A stretch of DNA of 48,191 nt. Source: Eubacteriaceae bacterium (GTDB lineage: Bacteria; Bacillota; Clostridia; Lachnospirales; Lachnospiraceae). The DNA is taken from positions 1 through 48,191 of the forward strand of contig CAJSYQ010000029.1 of NCBI GenBank assembly GCA_910574015.1, given 5' to 3'. The notes beneath the pieces were generated by a model. It ran no database searches. It worked only from the letters and a program-made list of their open reading frames with translations, and was not told the origin of the DNA. Below, piece by piece: positions 16,742-24,042 of the stretch; the stretch's first letter is position 1, and every line of letters starts with the position of its first letter. The translations under genes and the position numbers were made by a program.

Positions 16742-16811
16742 CGATACCGGTGGGACTCGAACCCACAACTTCAGCTTTGCGAGCCTATGCCATTCCAGCG
16801 GCCACGGCATC
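16742..16811 (-). tRNA. tRNA-like element or degenerate tRNA (anticodon position reads GCA)
   Basis: On the minus strand GATGCCG (16811-16805) pairs with CGGTATC (16749-16743) as a 7-bp acceptor stem with one G-U pair, followed by a single G at 16742 and no encoded CCA. The T arm is perfect: GTGGG, TTCGAGT, CCCAC. The D arm is short (GCC/GGC with a GG-containing loop). The anticodon arm is imperfect (an A-G mismatch at 28:42). The loop TCGCAAA would place GCA (Cys) at 34-36, but position 33 is C instead of U and the discriminator is G instead of the U typical of tRNA-Cys. Total 70 nt. I consider it a pseudo-tRNA or unusual tRNA rather than a standard gene. Confidence 0.5.
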
Positions 16812-16847
16812 ATATAAATCATATTTACCTACTTTGTTCATAGGTTT

Positions 16848-16876
16848 ATAATAATCCACTTTTTATATTTTGTCTA
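16848..16876 (-). promoter_or_regulatory. Promoter upstream of the tRNA-like element and amidotransferase
   Basis: On the minus strand TAGACA (16876-16871), a 17-bp spacer and TATTAT (16853-16848). The -35 lies inside a 14-bp sequence that is repeated at 19595-19608. It could drive the tRNA-like element together with the downstream sulfur operon. Confidence 0.55.
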
Positions 16877-16881
16877 ATTAA
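16868..16881 (+). repeat. 14-bp direct repeat, left copy
   Basis: TTTTGTCTAATTAA, identical to 19595-19608. The two copies bracket the SpaA/VirD4/toxin-antitoxin block. Being AT-rich, it may be chance, or mark the ends of the inserted segment. Confidence 0.4.
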
Positions 16882-16926
16882 AAAAAACTGCAAGATGTTA
16901 TAGTTTCTTCCTACTAACATCTTGCA
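16880..16926 (-). terminator. Terminator of the SpaA fragment
   Basis: TGCAAGATGTTA (16889-16900) and TAACATCTTGCA (16915-16926) form a perfect 12-bp stem. On the minus strand it is followed by a T-run (16887-16880). The stop codon of the SpaA-like frame lies inside the stem. Confidence 0.8.
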
Positions 16927-17985
16927 ATTCCAAAACAATTTCCCTTGCCCTTTTTATCAATTGGATAAATTATATATTTTTTCTTCATCATATTTCTATA
17001 CAGTTCTTCCAGCTTTTCTTTCAGTTTGATGGAGTCCTTATCTCCGGATGCCCAGCTCACAATGGCACTTCCTGTCGCATCTGTAATCTGCAGTTCACAA
17101 CCCGGCAGTTCCTCACTGTTTGTAATTGAGGTTTTGCTGATGACTGTGCTTGTCTGGGTATTTACCGCTTCCACATCTGCTGCAATCACCTTTGTTTCCT
17201 GATCCTTGTACTCAAGATGCACCGGATACTCTGTTTCGTTCAGATAATAACTTCCGGGTACCGACAGCTCCTTCAGGTAATAATCCCCTGAGTTCAGTCC
17301 GAGAGTTTCTGTCTCTCCATCTGGCTCCAGTGTTCCTGCTGCATCCGGTGTATCGGTTTCTTCTGTGTCAGTTTCCTCTATGTCCTTATCCGCCTCCACT
17401 TCCAGTGTCCTGAATGGATTCCACATCTGTGCCAGTGTCTGCATTTTGGACAGAGAGCTTACTGTAGGCATTATGGATACTGTCCGCTCCGGTGTTGCCG
17501 TGGCAGGTGTCTGTGCATCTGATGGCTCCGTACTCTCTCCGGATTCTGTCTCTGGTACCACATAACCCTCACTCATCAAAGGGAAGTCGATGTCGGACAC
17601 GGCTCTGCCGTCAGCGTCTCTCGTGACCGTTCCCAGTCTGGTGCCGGCATCCACGATTTTTTCTCCATCCACATCATAGATGTCATGTTTCGTATAAATA
17701 CCAAACTCAGCTCCTGCAACTGCCTGCTTTGACGCTGCATCAGATTTGAACAGAGATACCTGTGTCTTTGCACGAGCGTTTTCTATACGGAGTACACCAT
17801 TTTCATCCGTGGCATCCGTTGCATTGAGGACATATTCATCATCCTTATTAGCCCATGTAAACTCTACATCCCAACTTTTGTCCGGAAGCACATAACCGTA
17901 GAGTGTCTGTTTTTCCTTTACATGATATTTCCCCAGAGGAAGGTGGACTGTTACCATGCCGTCTTCATCCACAGTGTACCCTGGT
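16914..17985 (-). pseudogene. SpaA-type pilin/adhesin fragment of a conjugative element
   Basis: About 350 residues of Cna-B/SpaA-like repeats are visible: HLPLGKYHVKEKQTLYGYVL, GAEFGIYTKHDIYD, GLNSGDYYLKELSVPGSYYLN and ISKTSITNSEELPGCELQI. Such surface proteins are cargo of Lachnospiraceae conjugative elements. Signal peptide, first repeats, later repeats and LPxTG sorting signal are absent. The last 35-40 residues (LKEKLEELYRNMMKKK and onward) do not look like SpaA and probably come from another gene. An acidic, Thr-rich stretch (EETDTEETDTPD) sits between repeats. Its 5' end is fused, out of frame, to the VirD4 hybrid. Confidence 0.75.
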
Positions 17986-18364
17986 TATCCTGCGTTACGA
18001 TGTCTTCAGCTGCGGTAATTTCAAAGACAGCGCCCTTTAAGAAACGGCTCTCATAGACAAATTTTCCGTCCTGAAATTCATTGCCGTCAAACTTATCATG
18101 GAATTTCACATACAGGACAACTGCCGTACCAAGAAGTATGGCTGTAGCCATTCCCTTCAGACCATTTAATGTGAAGGCGTGCCGGATACAGACCAGTAAA
18201 TTCCAGTCTAGCGGTTTCATCATCTCCTGTCCGGATATGCCGTCCCCGCCAAGCCATGCCTGATATCCTGCAATCAACTGCCCCAAAATCCCGCCAAGAT
18301 ATAACAGTCCTCCGATTCCCAGTATGACAGAAAGAATGATTCTGGCTTTTTTGCGTTTATCCAT
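17951..18364 (-). pseudogene. VirD4/TraG coupling protein N-terminus fused to SpaA sequence
   Basis: The frame begins with GAGGAG and ATG at 18364: MDKRKKARIILSVILGIGG, a transmembrane segment, PLDWNLLVCIRHAF, a second transmembrane segment, and FHDKFDGNEF. This is the N-terminus of VirD4-like coupling proteins of Tn916/Tn1549-type elements. After about 105 residues it changes to RFLKGAVFEITAAEDI, which is SpaA repeat sequence, and ends at 17951. The whole ATPase of VirD4 is missing. It marks a large internal deletion of a conjugative element. Confidence 0.75.
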
Positions 18365-18493
18365 GTATGAACTCCTCTCTGTGGCATCTGTTATTGCTTT
18401 TTTCATCACATTGCCACTTTTTGCTTCCAACAAAAAAGGCATATGGGATTTTGACAGATTCCATACACCTTTATGTCATTTGTTCTATTCTGT

Positions 18494-18823
18494 TTACAGC
18501 ACCGTATGCTCCTGCAGCTGTGCATCCACATTCCTGCCCGCATACATAATCCGGATTACCGTCACAAGTGCTGCCGCCTCGTCTGGAATATAAAAAACCA
18601 GGTAATTATCCACTGGCATGACTCTCATTCCCCTGCCATGCCACGGTTCTTTGTCATACCGCCGGAATTTTTCAGGAAATTCTCCAAGCCCTTCAATATG
18701 TGCTTCCAGCCGGACTAACTGCCCGGAAGCATTGTCCGGTGACAGCAGTTCAAAAGCAATATACTCATAGATTTCCCGCAAGTCAGTTTCTGCCTGGTCA
18801 GTGGTTTCCACCTCATACATCAT
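18494..18823 (-). CDS. RelE/ParE-family toxin
   Basis: The 109-residue protein reads YEVETTDQAETDLREIYEYI, then FPEKFRRYDKEPW, VDNYLVFYIPDE and VTVIRIMYAGRN: the ParE/RelE fold pattern with the conserved late Arg strand. RelE members cleave mRNA on the ribosome and ParE members poison gyrase; the sequence does not decide. The start overlaps the antitoxin stop by ATGA, so translation is coupled. The C-terminus (DAQLQEHTVL) looks complete. It probably came in as element cargo. Confidence 0.88.
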   Translation of the reverse strand: MMYEVETTDQAETDLREIYEYIAFELLSPDNASGQLVRLEAHIEGLGEFPEKFRRYDKEPWHGRGMRVMPVDNYLVFYIPDEAAALVTVIRIMYAGRNVDAQLQEHTVL

Positions 18824-19128
18824 ATCCCGTAATCCCTGCGGATATCAGCAAATGCCTGTTTCGCAGGCTTTGTCTTTCCTTCCTTCATATCCGCATATCC
18901 TTTCTCCAGCTCCGCATCCAGTTCCGTCTCAGAAAGCTCTGCTATATTGATCGGTCTAGCAGGGGGGATTTTTACCTCAAAGGGAATCCCACGGTTTAAG
19001 ATAATCTGTTTATAAAACATATTAATTGCATTTGAGGCCGAAATGCCAAGCGTCGCCAAAATACTTTCTGCCTCTTCCTTGACCTCCGGCTCTATTCTTG
19101 CGTATAAATTTGAAGTTTTTGCTGCCAT
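18820..19128 (-). CDS. RelB/DinJ-family antitoxin
   Basis: The 102-residue protein begins AAKTSNLYARIEPEVKEEAESILATLGISASNAINMFYKQII, the ribbon-helix-helix of RelB/DinJ antitoxins, which binds its own promoter. The C-terminal half (ELSETELDAELEKGYADMKEG) would wrap the toxin. ATG at 19128 fits the family; AAAGG is 12 nt upstream. An in-frame ATG at 19140 overlaps that site. The pair is probably autoregulated. Confidence 0.88.
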   Translation of the reverse strand: MAAKTSNLYARIEPEVKEEAESILATLGISASNAINMFYKQIILNRGIPFEVKIPPARPINIAELSETELDAELEKGYADMKEGKTKPAKQAFADIRRDYGI

Positions 19129-19273
19129 AGTATCACACATCCTTTCTTGATCTGTATGATTTCCTGTTTCTGCTTTTATTATACCAATATGTGCGTACAA
19201 TAGCAATACATTTTTAATTTATTTGAGCAAGCGCCATCCCTCCTTCCCATTGCACAGCTAGACCAGTCTAAAA

Positions 19274-19483
19274 CTAATCCGCCTGCACCATCTCTGCCTC
19301 CAGCAGCTCCATTTCGATGGTTTTGTAACCCACCCTGTCGCCAAGATATTCCCTGAGAAACCCCAGCTGATGTGGGTAGCAGACCACCTCGTACCTTCCA
19401 TCACCTCCTGTTACCGCCTCCTTAAACCGGATAAGCCTTGCCAGATCACTGTCCAGATGTGAAAATACATACACATAACTCAT
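19274..19483 (-). CDS. Small unrecognised protein in the element remnant
   Basis: A 69-residue frame starts MSYVYVFSHLDSDLARLIRF and continues EVVCYPHQLGFLREYLGDR. It has no membrane segment and no strong ribosome binding site; a start 12 nt upstream is also possible. I do not recognise it. It may be an intact small cargo protein or part of a larger one. Confidence 0.4.
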   Translation of the reverse strand: MSYVYVFSHLDSDLARLIRFKEAVTGGDGRYEVVCYPHQLGFLREYLGDRVGYKTIEMELLEAEMVQAD

Positions 19484-19519
19484 ATTAACAATCACACGAC
19501 TACAATTTGAGACAATAAA

Positions 19520-19559
19520 AATAAGACTACCAATTTTAGTTTACATTGATAGTCTTATT
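19520..19559. terminator. Bidirectional hairpin
   Basis: AATAAGACTA (19520-19529) pairs with TAGTCTTATT (19550-19559); CCAAT and ATTG extend the stem inside. T-rich sequence follows on the right and A-rich on the left. The interval 19484-19909 otherwise holds the direct repeat, the phosphatase start fossil and AT-rich sequence, with no gene seen. Confidence 0.55.
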
Positions 19560-19594
19560 ATAATCTCTTTTAACTTTTTGCTATGTCACAACTT

Positions 19595-19608
19595 TTTTGT
19601 CTAATTAA
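19595..19608 (+). repeat. 14-bp direct repeat, right copy
   Basis: TTTTGTCTAATTAA, identical to 16868-16881, at the other side of the 2.7-kb block carrying SpaA, VirD4 and the toxin-antitoxin genes. Confidence 0.4.
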
Positions 19609-19677
19609 TTGGCACAAACTTGGTCCAAACTTTTATCTAAAACATCTCTAAATCCCGTAAATAAGGGGAAATTATGA

Positions 19678-19722
19678 TTATACGAGGATACTGCCGTGGC
19701 AGATAAAGAGTACTTTAATCAT
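19678..19722 (-). other. Fossil attachment site: first codons of a low-molecular-weight protein tyrosine phosphatase
   Basis: The minus strand reads ATG at 19722, then IKVLFICHGSILV and TAA at 19678. MIKVLFICHG is the start of LMW tyrosine phosphatases, whose catalytic loop would continue CHGNICRS; here homology stops right after CHG. It lies 188 bp past the recombinase stop, as expected for the attachment site of an element that inserts in this gene and re-creates its start. The sequence after the core could be the other element end or decayed chromosome. Confidence 0.55.
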
Positions 19723-19909
19723 ATCCTTAAAACCTTTGAAAACACTGTATTTTCGGCACATTTAAGCGTTTTCCTATCCTTTCCACTTTCTTGATTTTCC
19801 TCATATCTTATCATAAATTATCATATATTTGTGTGAATTTGAAGTAAAAAATGATGTAAATTCAAAATTTGTACCTCACGGCAAATGCCCGTAAAATAAA
19901 CGAATACAG

Positions 19910-20037
19910 TTACATGGCAGATTTCCGTTTTGGTTTTACTTCAAAAATCTCCCGCATTTCTTTTTTGGCATCCTCGTTTTACATGTGTATATGTGTTCAG
20001 TGTAACGCTTATATCGCTATATCCCATAATGAAGTCA
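19910..20037 (-). pseudogene. C-terminal tail of a tyrosine recombinase (integrase), frameshifted
   Basis: The minus strand encodes MGYSDISVTLNTYTHVK, which contains the catalytic Tyr of Tn916-type integrases. The frame then shifts: the expected EDAKKEMREIFEVKPKRKSAM continues in another frame to TAA at 19910. The rest of the enzyme is missing, because yciI-like sequence takes over at about 20037. It is a dead remnant and identifies the block as a former conjugative element. Confidence 0.8.
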
Positions 20038-20334
20038 CAACAGATAATTATTTTCTTTATTCGCAATCTGCAAGCCAACCAGCTTATATTTTGCATAACC
20101 TCCAACAACCAAAGGCTCCCTTTTGCAAATCTCCTCTGCCTCTTCACGGCTTTCGGTCTTCAAGATATACATGCCTGCCATCCCCGGATAGCCTTTGAAC
20201 ACACCGCATATTTCCAGCTTTCCCTCGTCGTCCAGCCTTCTAATATTCTCAACATGTTCCTCAACCACTTTCTTTGTTATCTTATTATAGGTCTTGGTCT
20301 TTTCAATCATCATCATATACATCAGCATATCCAT
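20035..20334 (-). CDS. YciI-like protein
   Basis: The 99-residue protein (MYMMMIEKTKTY, then VVEEHVENIRRLDDEGKLEICGVFKG, GMYILKTESREEAEEICKREPLV) has the ferredoxin-like YCII pattern: an N-terminal beta strand, an H in VEEHV, and the D/E-GKL motif. Function of the family is largely unknown; some members are linked to small-molecule lyases. AGAGGA lies 6 nt before the ATG at 20334. The last residues (NKENNYLL) run up against the recombinase remnant, so the original C-terminus may be altered. Confidence 0.7.
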   Translation of the reverse strand: MDMLMYMMMIEKTKTYNKITKKVVEEHVENIRRLDDEGKLEICGVFKGYPGMAGMYILKTESREEAEEICKREPLVVGGYAKYKLVGLQIANKENNYLL

Positions 20335-20473
20335 ATCATATCCTCTTTCACTGCCTTCAATGGTAAGGCACACAAATCCTTAGTTATTATTCCAGCATCA
20401 TCTGAATAGTATATTCCATTTTTGGAATGTTATCAACCGGAAAGGACTAATATTCTATAGTTTTCGAAATAAT

Positions 20474-20515
20474 AAAAGACCCCAAAATGCACTAAACTGC
20501 ATTTCGAGCCTTTTT
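20474..20515. terminator. Bidirectional terminator after the 20.5-21.3 kb gene
   Basis: AAATGCA/TGCATTT around a six-base loop, extended outward by GACCCC pairing with the opposite arm, with A-run on the left and T-run on the right. It ends the minus-strand gene at 20534. Confidence 0.75.
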
Positions 20516-20533
20516 CCACGTTATCTCCTCGGA

Positions 20534-21346
20534 TTAAATCTTCTTTACAAATTCATACACTTTTTCAGACCAATCCCATATATCTCTGCAGTCATTTTCG
20601 ACAAAATAAACCTTTTCTTTATAATCTACAGGAATATGTTCAGCGATAACATTTTCATAAATCGTTGGAACGATTATCGCATAAACCCAATCCTTTAATA
20701 TAACTTCATTTTCTATTTTAAGAGGCAGAACTCCGTCAAAAACTGCGTCCGGGTGATGAATGATATCATTATATTGAAAGAAAAATCGCACCCCTGGTGT
20801 AAAGTCTGTACTTAGATCCTCTTCATTTGGAAATCTTCCCAATTTACGTTCCATCACTAAACGGTCGCCTGCCTGACAGTTTCCCCAGGCAAACATAATA
20901 TAATTAAAATAATCCTCAGGGTCGTTAGCTGCATTTCTTTCTTCCAATTTAAGTTCTTTTGCGGATTTTCCCCTTGCCCGGACAGCCGAAAGCAGACTGC
21001 CGCAATCAAATATTTGTATTGCGTTTTCTATCGGGGAAGTATGACACACAAAATCCGTCATACAGCCTTTATACTTTGGACAGGCAATACATTCTGTTAT
21101 TTTGGCTGGTACAAGTATACGTTTTTTGTTGTGAGCTTCTCTATGTTCCCTGATCTGACTTAAAATGGTCTCTTCCGCTTCAATCTCACAAGTTCTTCCA
21201 TGTTCAGCTTCATAATCTGCAAAATCTATAATGGTCTGAATCTCCCACTCGGTAATGTCCGGGTAATTTGATAATTTTTTATAAAATACACCATCCCAGC
21301 ATTCTGTACAATCAAAATCCCCAATTTTTATCAGCAATTTTATCAT
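20534..21346 (-). CDS. Unrecognised cysteine-containing protein, possibly of ADP-ribosyltransferase-like fold
   Basis: I do not recognise this 270-residue protein with certainty. The N-terminal third holds paired cysteines (CTECWDG near residue 13, and TECIACPKYKGC), which could bind a metal. The rest has HTSPIENAIQIFDCGSLLSAVRARG, then DPEDYFNYIMFAWGNC, ERKLGRFP and FFFQYNDIIHHPDAVFDG. The order H-T, G-x-L-S, then a Y-rich strand recalls DarT/DUF4433-type ADP-ribosyltransferase folds, but this is only a pattern resemblance. The ATG at 21346 follows GGAGGA directly, giving an unusually short spacing; a TTG 12 nt upstream is the alternative. It is monocistronic with its own terminator. Confidence 0.7.
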   Translation of the reverse strand: MIKLLIKIGDFDCTECWDGVFYKKLSNYPDITEWEIQTIIDFADYEAEHGRTCEIEAEETILSQIREHREAHNKKRILVPAKITECIACPKYKGCMTDFVCHTSPIENAIQIFDCGSLLSAVRARGKSAKELKLEERNAANDPEDYFNYIMFAWGNCQAGDRLVMERKLGRFPNEEDLSTDFTPGVRFFFQYNDIIHHPDAVFDGVLPLKIENEVILKDWVYAIIVPTIYENVIAEHIPVDYKEKVYFVENDCRDIWDWSEKVYEFVKKI

Positions 21347-21392
21347 TCCTCCAATCAAGTAAACCGTCGTTTCACGATGCCAACCCCTTTAT

Positions 21393-21410
21393 AGAGCCGT
21401 GTACGGCTCT
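21393..21410. terminator. Hairpin after the leucine-rich repeat gene
   Basis: AGAGCCG (21393-21399), loop TGTA, CGGCTCT (21404-21410). GC-rich, short loop. It lies 32 bp after the stop of the minus-strand gene; the T-run is weak. Confidence 0.5.
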
Positions 21411-21441
21411 GTGTAAAACATATATAAGCTTGATTTCATAA

Positions 21442-23787
21442 TTATTTCTTAATCTGCTTATCTTTCAATCCTGCTTTTTTAAATATCTTCTTATACTTCT
21501 TCCATTTCTTTGACGGCACTTTCACCTTCAGACCGGACTTACTGCCCTTAAATGCCTGTTTTCCAACAGAACTAAGCTTTATTGATTTGACTGTTACTTT
21601 GCCAAGCCTTCTGCACCCGCTGAATGCCCCTTTTCCAATGGTTGTCAATTTAGATTTAGATGTCTTGCCGATGGTAAATGCCGTAATCTTTTTGCAGCCG
21701 GAGAATGCACCTGCTCCAATGGTTCTTACACTGTCGGGCAGGATAACCGCCTTCTTTAAGGCAGCGCAGCCCTTAAATGCTCTTGTGCCGATCGAGACCG
21801 TATTTTTACCAAAGGTAACTGTCGTCAGCTTTGTACATCCCGAAAAAGCATCGGCTCCAATTTTCTTTACATTTGTTCCCATGATCAGACTTGTCATCTT
21901 CTTATTGTTCTGCATCGCCTTTGACCGAATCGATGTCACTTTATACTTTACACCGTCTGTACCTGTAACCGTATTGATCATAACCTTAGCTGCCGTGGAT
22001 GTTGTCGTTGTCAGTTCCACCTCTTCGCCAGCTTTCGTAACTTTATAAGTACTGTTGCCTGTCGTAAAAGTTTTGCCCTGTGCCAATGGTTTTTGTTCCG
22101 GCATCTGACCTCCGGCATTTCCCGGACTACCACCGGCCCCTGCACTTATGTCTCCTGGACTGCCGCCATTTCCCTGATTATCGCCGGTTCCTGGTTTATC
22201 ACTATTCCCTGGATTGTCGCCGCTCCCCGGGTTATCGCCATTTCCCGGTTTATTGCCGTCGTTGTTATCGTTGTCATTGTCGTCCCCATCATCCGGGCCG
22301 GGACTGACAGGGGGAACGTAGTTATAATGCATTTCCACTTCTGACAGCGCCGCTGCCGTATCGCCTAATTTACTTACACTATTCCACTGCTCCTCGGTGC
22401 CGGTAAAGTAAATATTGGTTAGAGAACAGGCTGAGAATGCAGCAAACCCTATTGAGGTAACACTTTCTGGAATGATAACTGCAGTCAGGGCAGAGCAGGA
22501 AGCAAATGCCGATGCTTCAATACTTTCTGTGCCTTGCGGAATCTCCAGCCCCGCAAGCATCAGGCAATTCTGAAACATACCCTCGCCAATGCGGTCTATG
22601 CTCTTCGGCAGTGTTACACGCATCAGATAATAACACTGGGTAAAAATATTGTCTCCCATCTTTACCTGCCTGCTGCCAGGAGCAAAGGTCGCAATGGTCA
22701 GTTCCGTACATTGAAAAAAGGCGGCAGAGCCCACCTCACCAATGCTGGCAGGTAAAGCTATCGAGGTGAGACTTGTGCAGGCGCGAAAAGCATTCTGGCC
22801 GATCGTCTCCACTCCTTGGGAAATAGTCACTGAACTAAGATTTTGACATTGCTGGAACGCGCTGTCACCGATTGTCTTCACACTGGGGGAAATGGTCACA
22901 GATAGGATGGAAGAACCACGGAAGGCACTGTTACCGATCGTTGTCACACTGGACGAAATCTCTGCACTAAGGACCCCGCAGTTCCAAAAAGCACAGGATC
23001 CAATATTCGTTACACCATTTCCGATAACGATCTTTCGGATTTGGCTGCTGTTTTCGTTCCAGGGCTGTTCTCCGGTACTGCTGAAATCCGGCATAGCTCC
23101 CTCACCGGAGACGGTCAGCGTGCCCGCCTTTGTCAGATTCCAGGTAAGCCCTCCCTCCAGAGTTCCTTTTGCAATGGATACGTTAGCTTCCGGATCATCC
23201 GGTGAGACATATCCTTCGGGATAGCGGGTGATATAATGGCTGGTGCTGCCCATCACCTCTTCCTTAGATATTGCCCGTCCCCAATGAACCTTCCCTATAT
23301 GGTCCCCAGTACTTATGTTTCCTTCGGCAACCAATACGCCTGCATCACTCACCTCCAGGACGATCACAGTATGAGCATCGTTGTTTACCCGCAGGATATC
23401 GCCTACCTTTATATCATCGAATGTAAACGAACCCGCCGCGTACATCCTGGCCGGCAGACTGCCAAAAGCCTCATCACTCAATATGAAAGCGAAGGCTACG
23501 CAGCCCACAGCACTGATTCTATATCCGCCAAGAGTTCCTCCCTTCCAATGGTAATATCCCTTCGAATCCGAATAAGGCTCATCGTTGGTCCAGATCGTTC
23601 CCTCCTTATACTCCTCCCGATCCTGCAGCGCAGTCATGGCCTCATAGACTTCCGTCGGTGTAGGAACCGTACTATCACGAGTGACCGGGCCGGATACGGA
23701 CACTTCCTTCTGCTGTGCTTGTGCCACTGAATGGGAAGAAATGCATAAGAACATTGCTAAAATAACTGACAAGATTCGTCTCTTCAA
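21442..23787 (-). CDS. Secreted BspA-type leucine-rich repeat protein with an amidase-like N-terminal domain
   Basis: The 781-residue protein has a signal peptide (about residues 1-25). Residues about 40-195 resemble a CHAP/amidase-type cysteine hydrolase: a Cys in SAVGCVAFAF and a His in DAHTVIVLEV. Then come BspA/TpLRR repeats (TTIGNSAFRGSSIL, KTIGDSAFQQCQNL and others) to about 485, an acidic Gly/Pro/Asp/Asn linker (about 490-560), and a second repeat block ending in a Lys-rich tail. There is no LPxTG motif; the basic tail may bind the wall. The start is TTG with GGAGG 8 nt upstream. BspA proteins often mediate adhesion; whether the N-terminal domain cuts peptidoglycan is not shown. Confidence 0.85.
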   Translation of the reverse strand: MKRRILSVILAMFLCISSHSVAQAQQKEVSVSGPVTRDSTVPTPTEVYEAMTALQDREEYKEGTIWTNDEPYSDSKGYYHWKGGTLGGYRISAVGCVAFAFILSDEAFGSLPARMYAAGSFTFDDIKVGDILRVNNDAHTVIVLEVSDAGVLVAEGNISTGDHIGKVHWGRAISKEEVMGSTSHYITRYPEGYVSPDDPEANVSIAKGTLEGGLTWNLTKAGTLTVSGEGAMPDFSSTGEQPWNENSSQIRKIVIGNGVTNIGSCAFWNCGVLSAEISSSVTTIGNSAFRGSSILSVTISPSVKTIGDSAFQQCQNLSSVTISQGVETIGQNAFRACTSLTSIALPASIGEVGSAAFFQCTELTIATFAPGSRQVKMGDNIFTQCYYLMRVTLPKSIDRIGEGMFQNCLMLAGLEIPQGTESIEASAFASCSALTAVIIPESVTSIGFAAFSACSLTNIYFTGTEEQWNSVSKLGDTAAALSEVEMHYNYVPPVSPGPDDGDDNDNDNNDGNKPGNGDNPGSGDNPGNSDKPGTGDNQGNGGSPGDISAGAGGSPGNAGGQMPEQKPLAQGKTFTTGNSTYKVTKAGEEVELTTTTSTAAKVMINTVTGTDGVKYKVTSIRSKAMQNNKKMTSLIMGTNVKKIGADAFSGCTKLTTVTFGKNTVSIGTRAFKGCAALKKAVILPDSVRTIGAGAFSGCKKITAFTIGKTSKSKLTTIGKGAFSGCRRLGKVTVKSIKLSSVGKQAFKGSKSGLKVKVPSKKWKKYKKIFKKAGLKDKQIKK

Positions 23788-23833
23788 TTTTGTAACCTCC
23801 TATAGAAAGAATTACCTTTCCAAATTTAGGGAT

Positions 23834-23862
23834 ATTATAGCATATTAGATAATTTTTCTCAA
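23834..23862 (-). promoter_or_regulatory. Promoter of the leucine-rich repeat gene
   Basis: On the minus strand TTGAGA (23862-23857), 17 bp, then TATAAT (23839-23834) preceded by TGC, an extended -10. The start codon is 47 bp downstream. Confidence 0.75.
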
Positions 23863-23942
23863 GGTGCCCTTCCACTGAAACCTTTCCGGAAACAAAGTTC
23901 ATAGTCCATAACTACCTTATATCTCCCCCTGCCGTCATTCTC

Positions 23943-23971
23943 TTGACACCACGTCAGTCTCCCGCTATAGT
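23943..23971 (+). promoter_or_regulatory. Promoter of the GNAT gene with overlapping dyad
   Basis: TTGACA (23943-23948), a 17-bp spacer and TATAGT (23966-23971). CTATAG occurs twice (23965-23970 and 23976-23981) around TATAA, giving a small dyad over the -10 that could be an operator. Confidence 0.65.
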
Positions 23972-24042
23972 ATAACTATAGTTACATTTGTCTGCCCGCA
24001 TGGCAGTGCACAATGATTCTACATATCCGGAGGCTGCTATAT

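Noticed and set aside
22140-22280. Tandem repeat as a CRISPR-like array
   Set aside because: The repeats are codons of the Pro-Gly-Asp-Asn linker inside a continuous coding frame.
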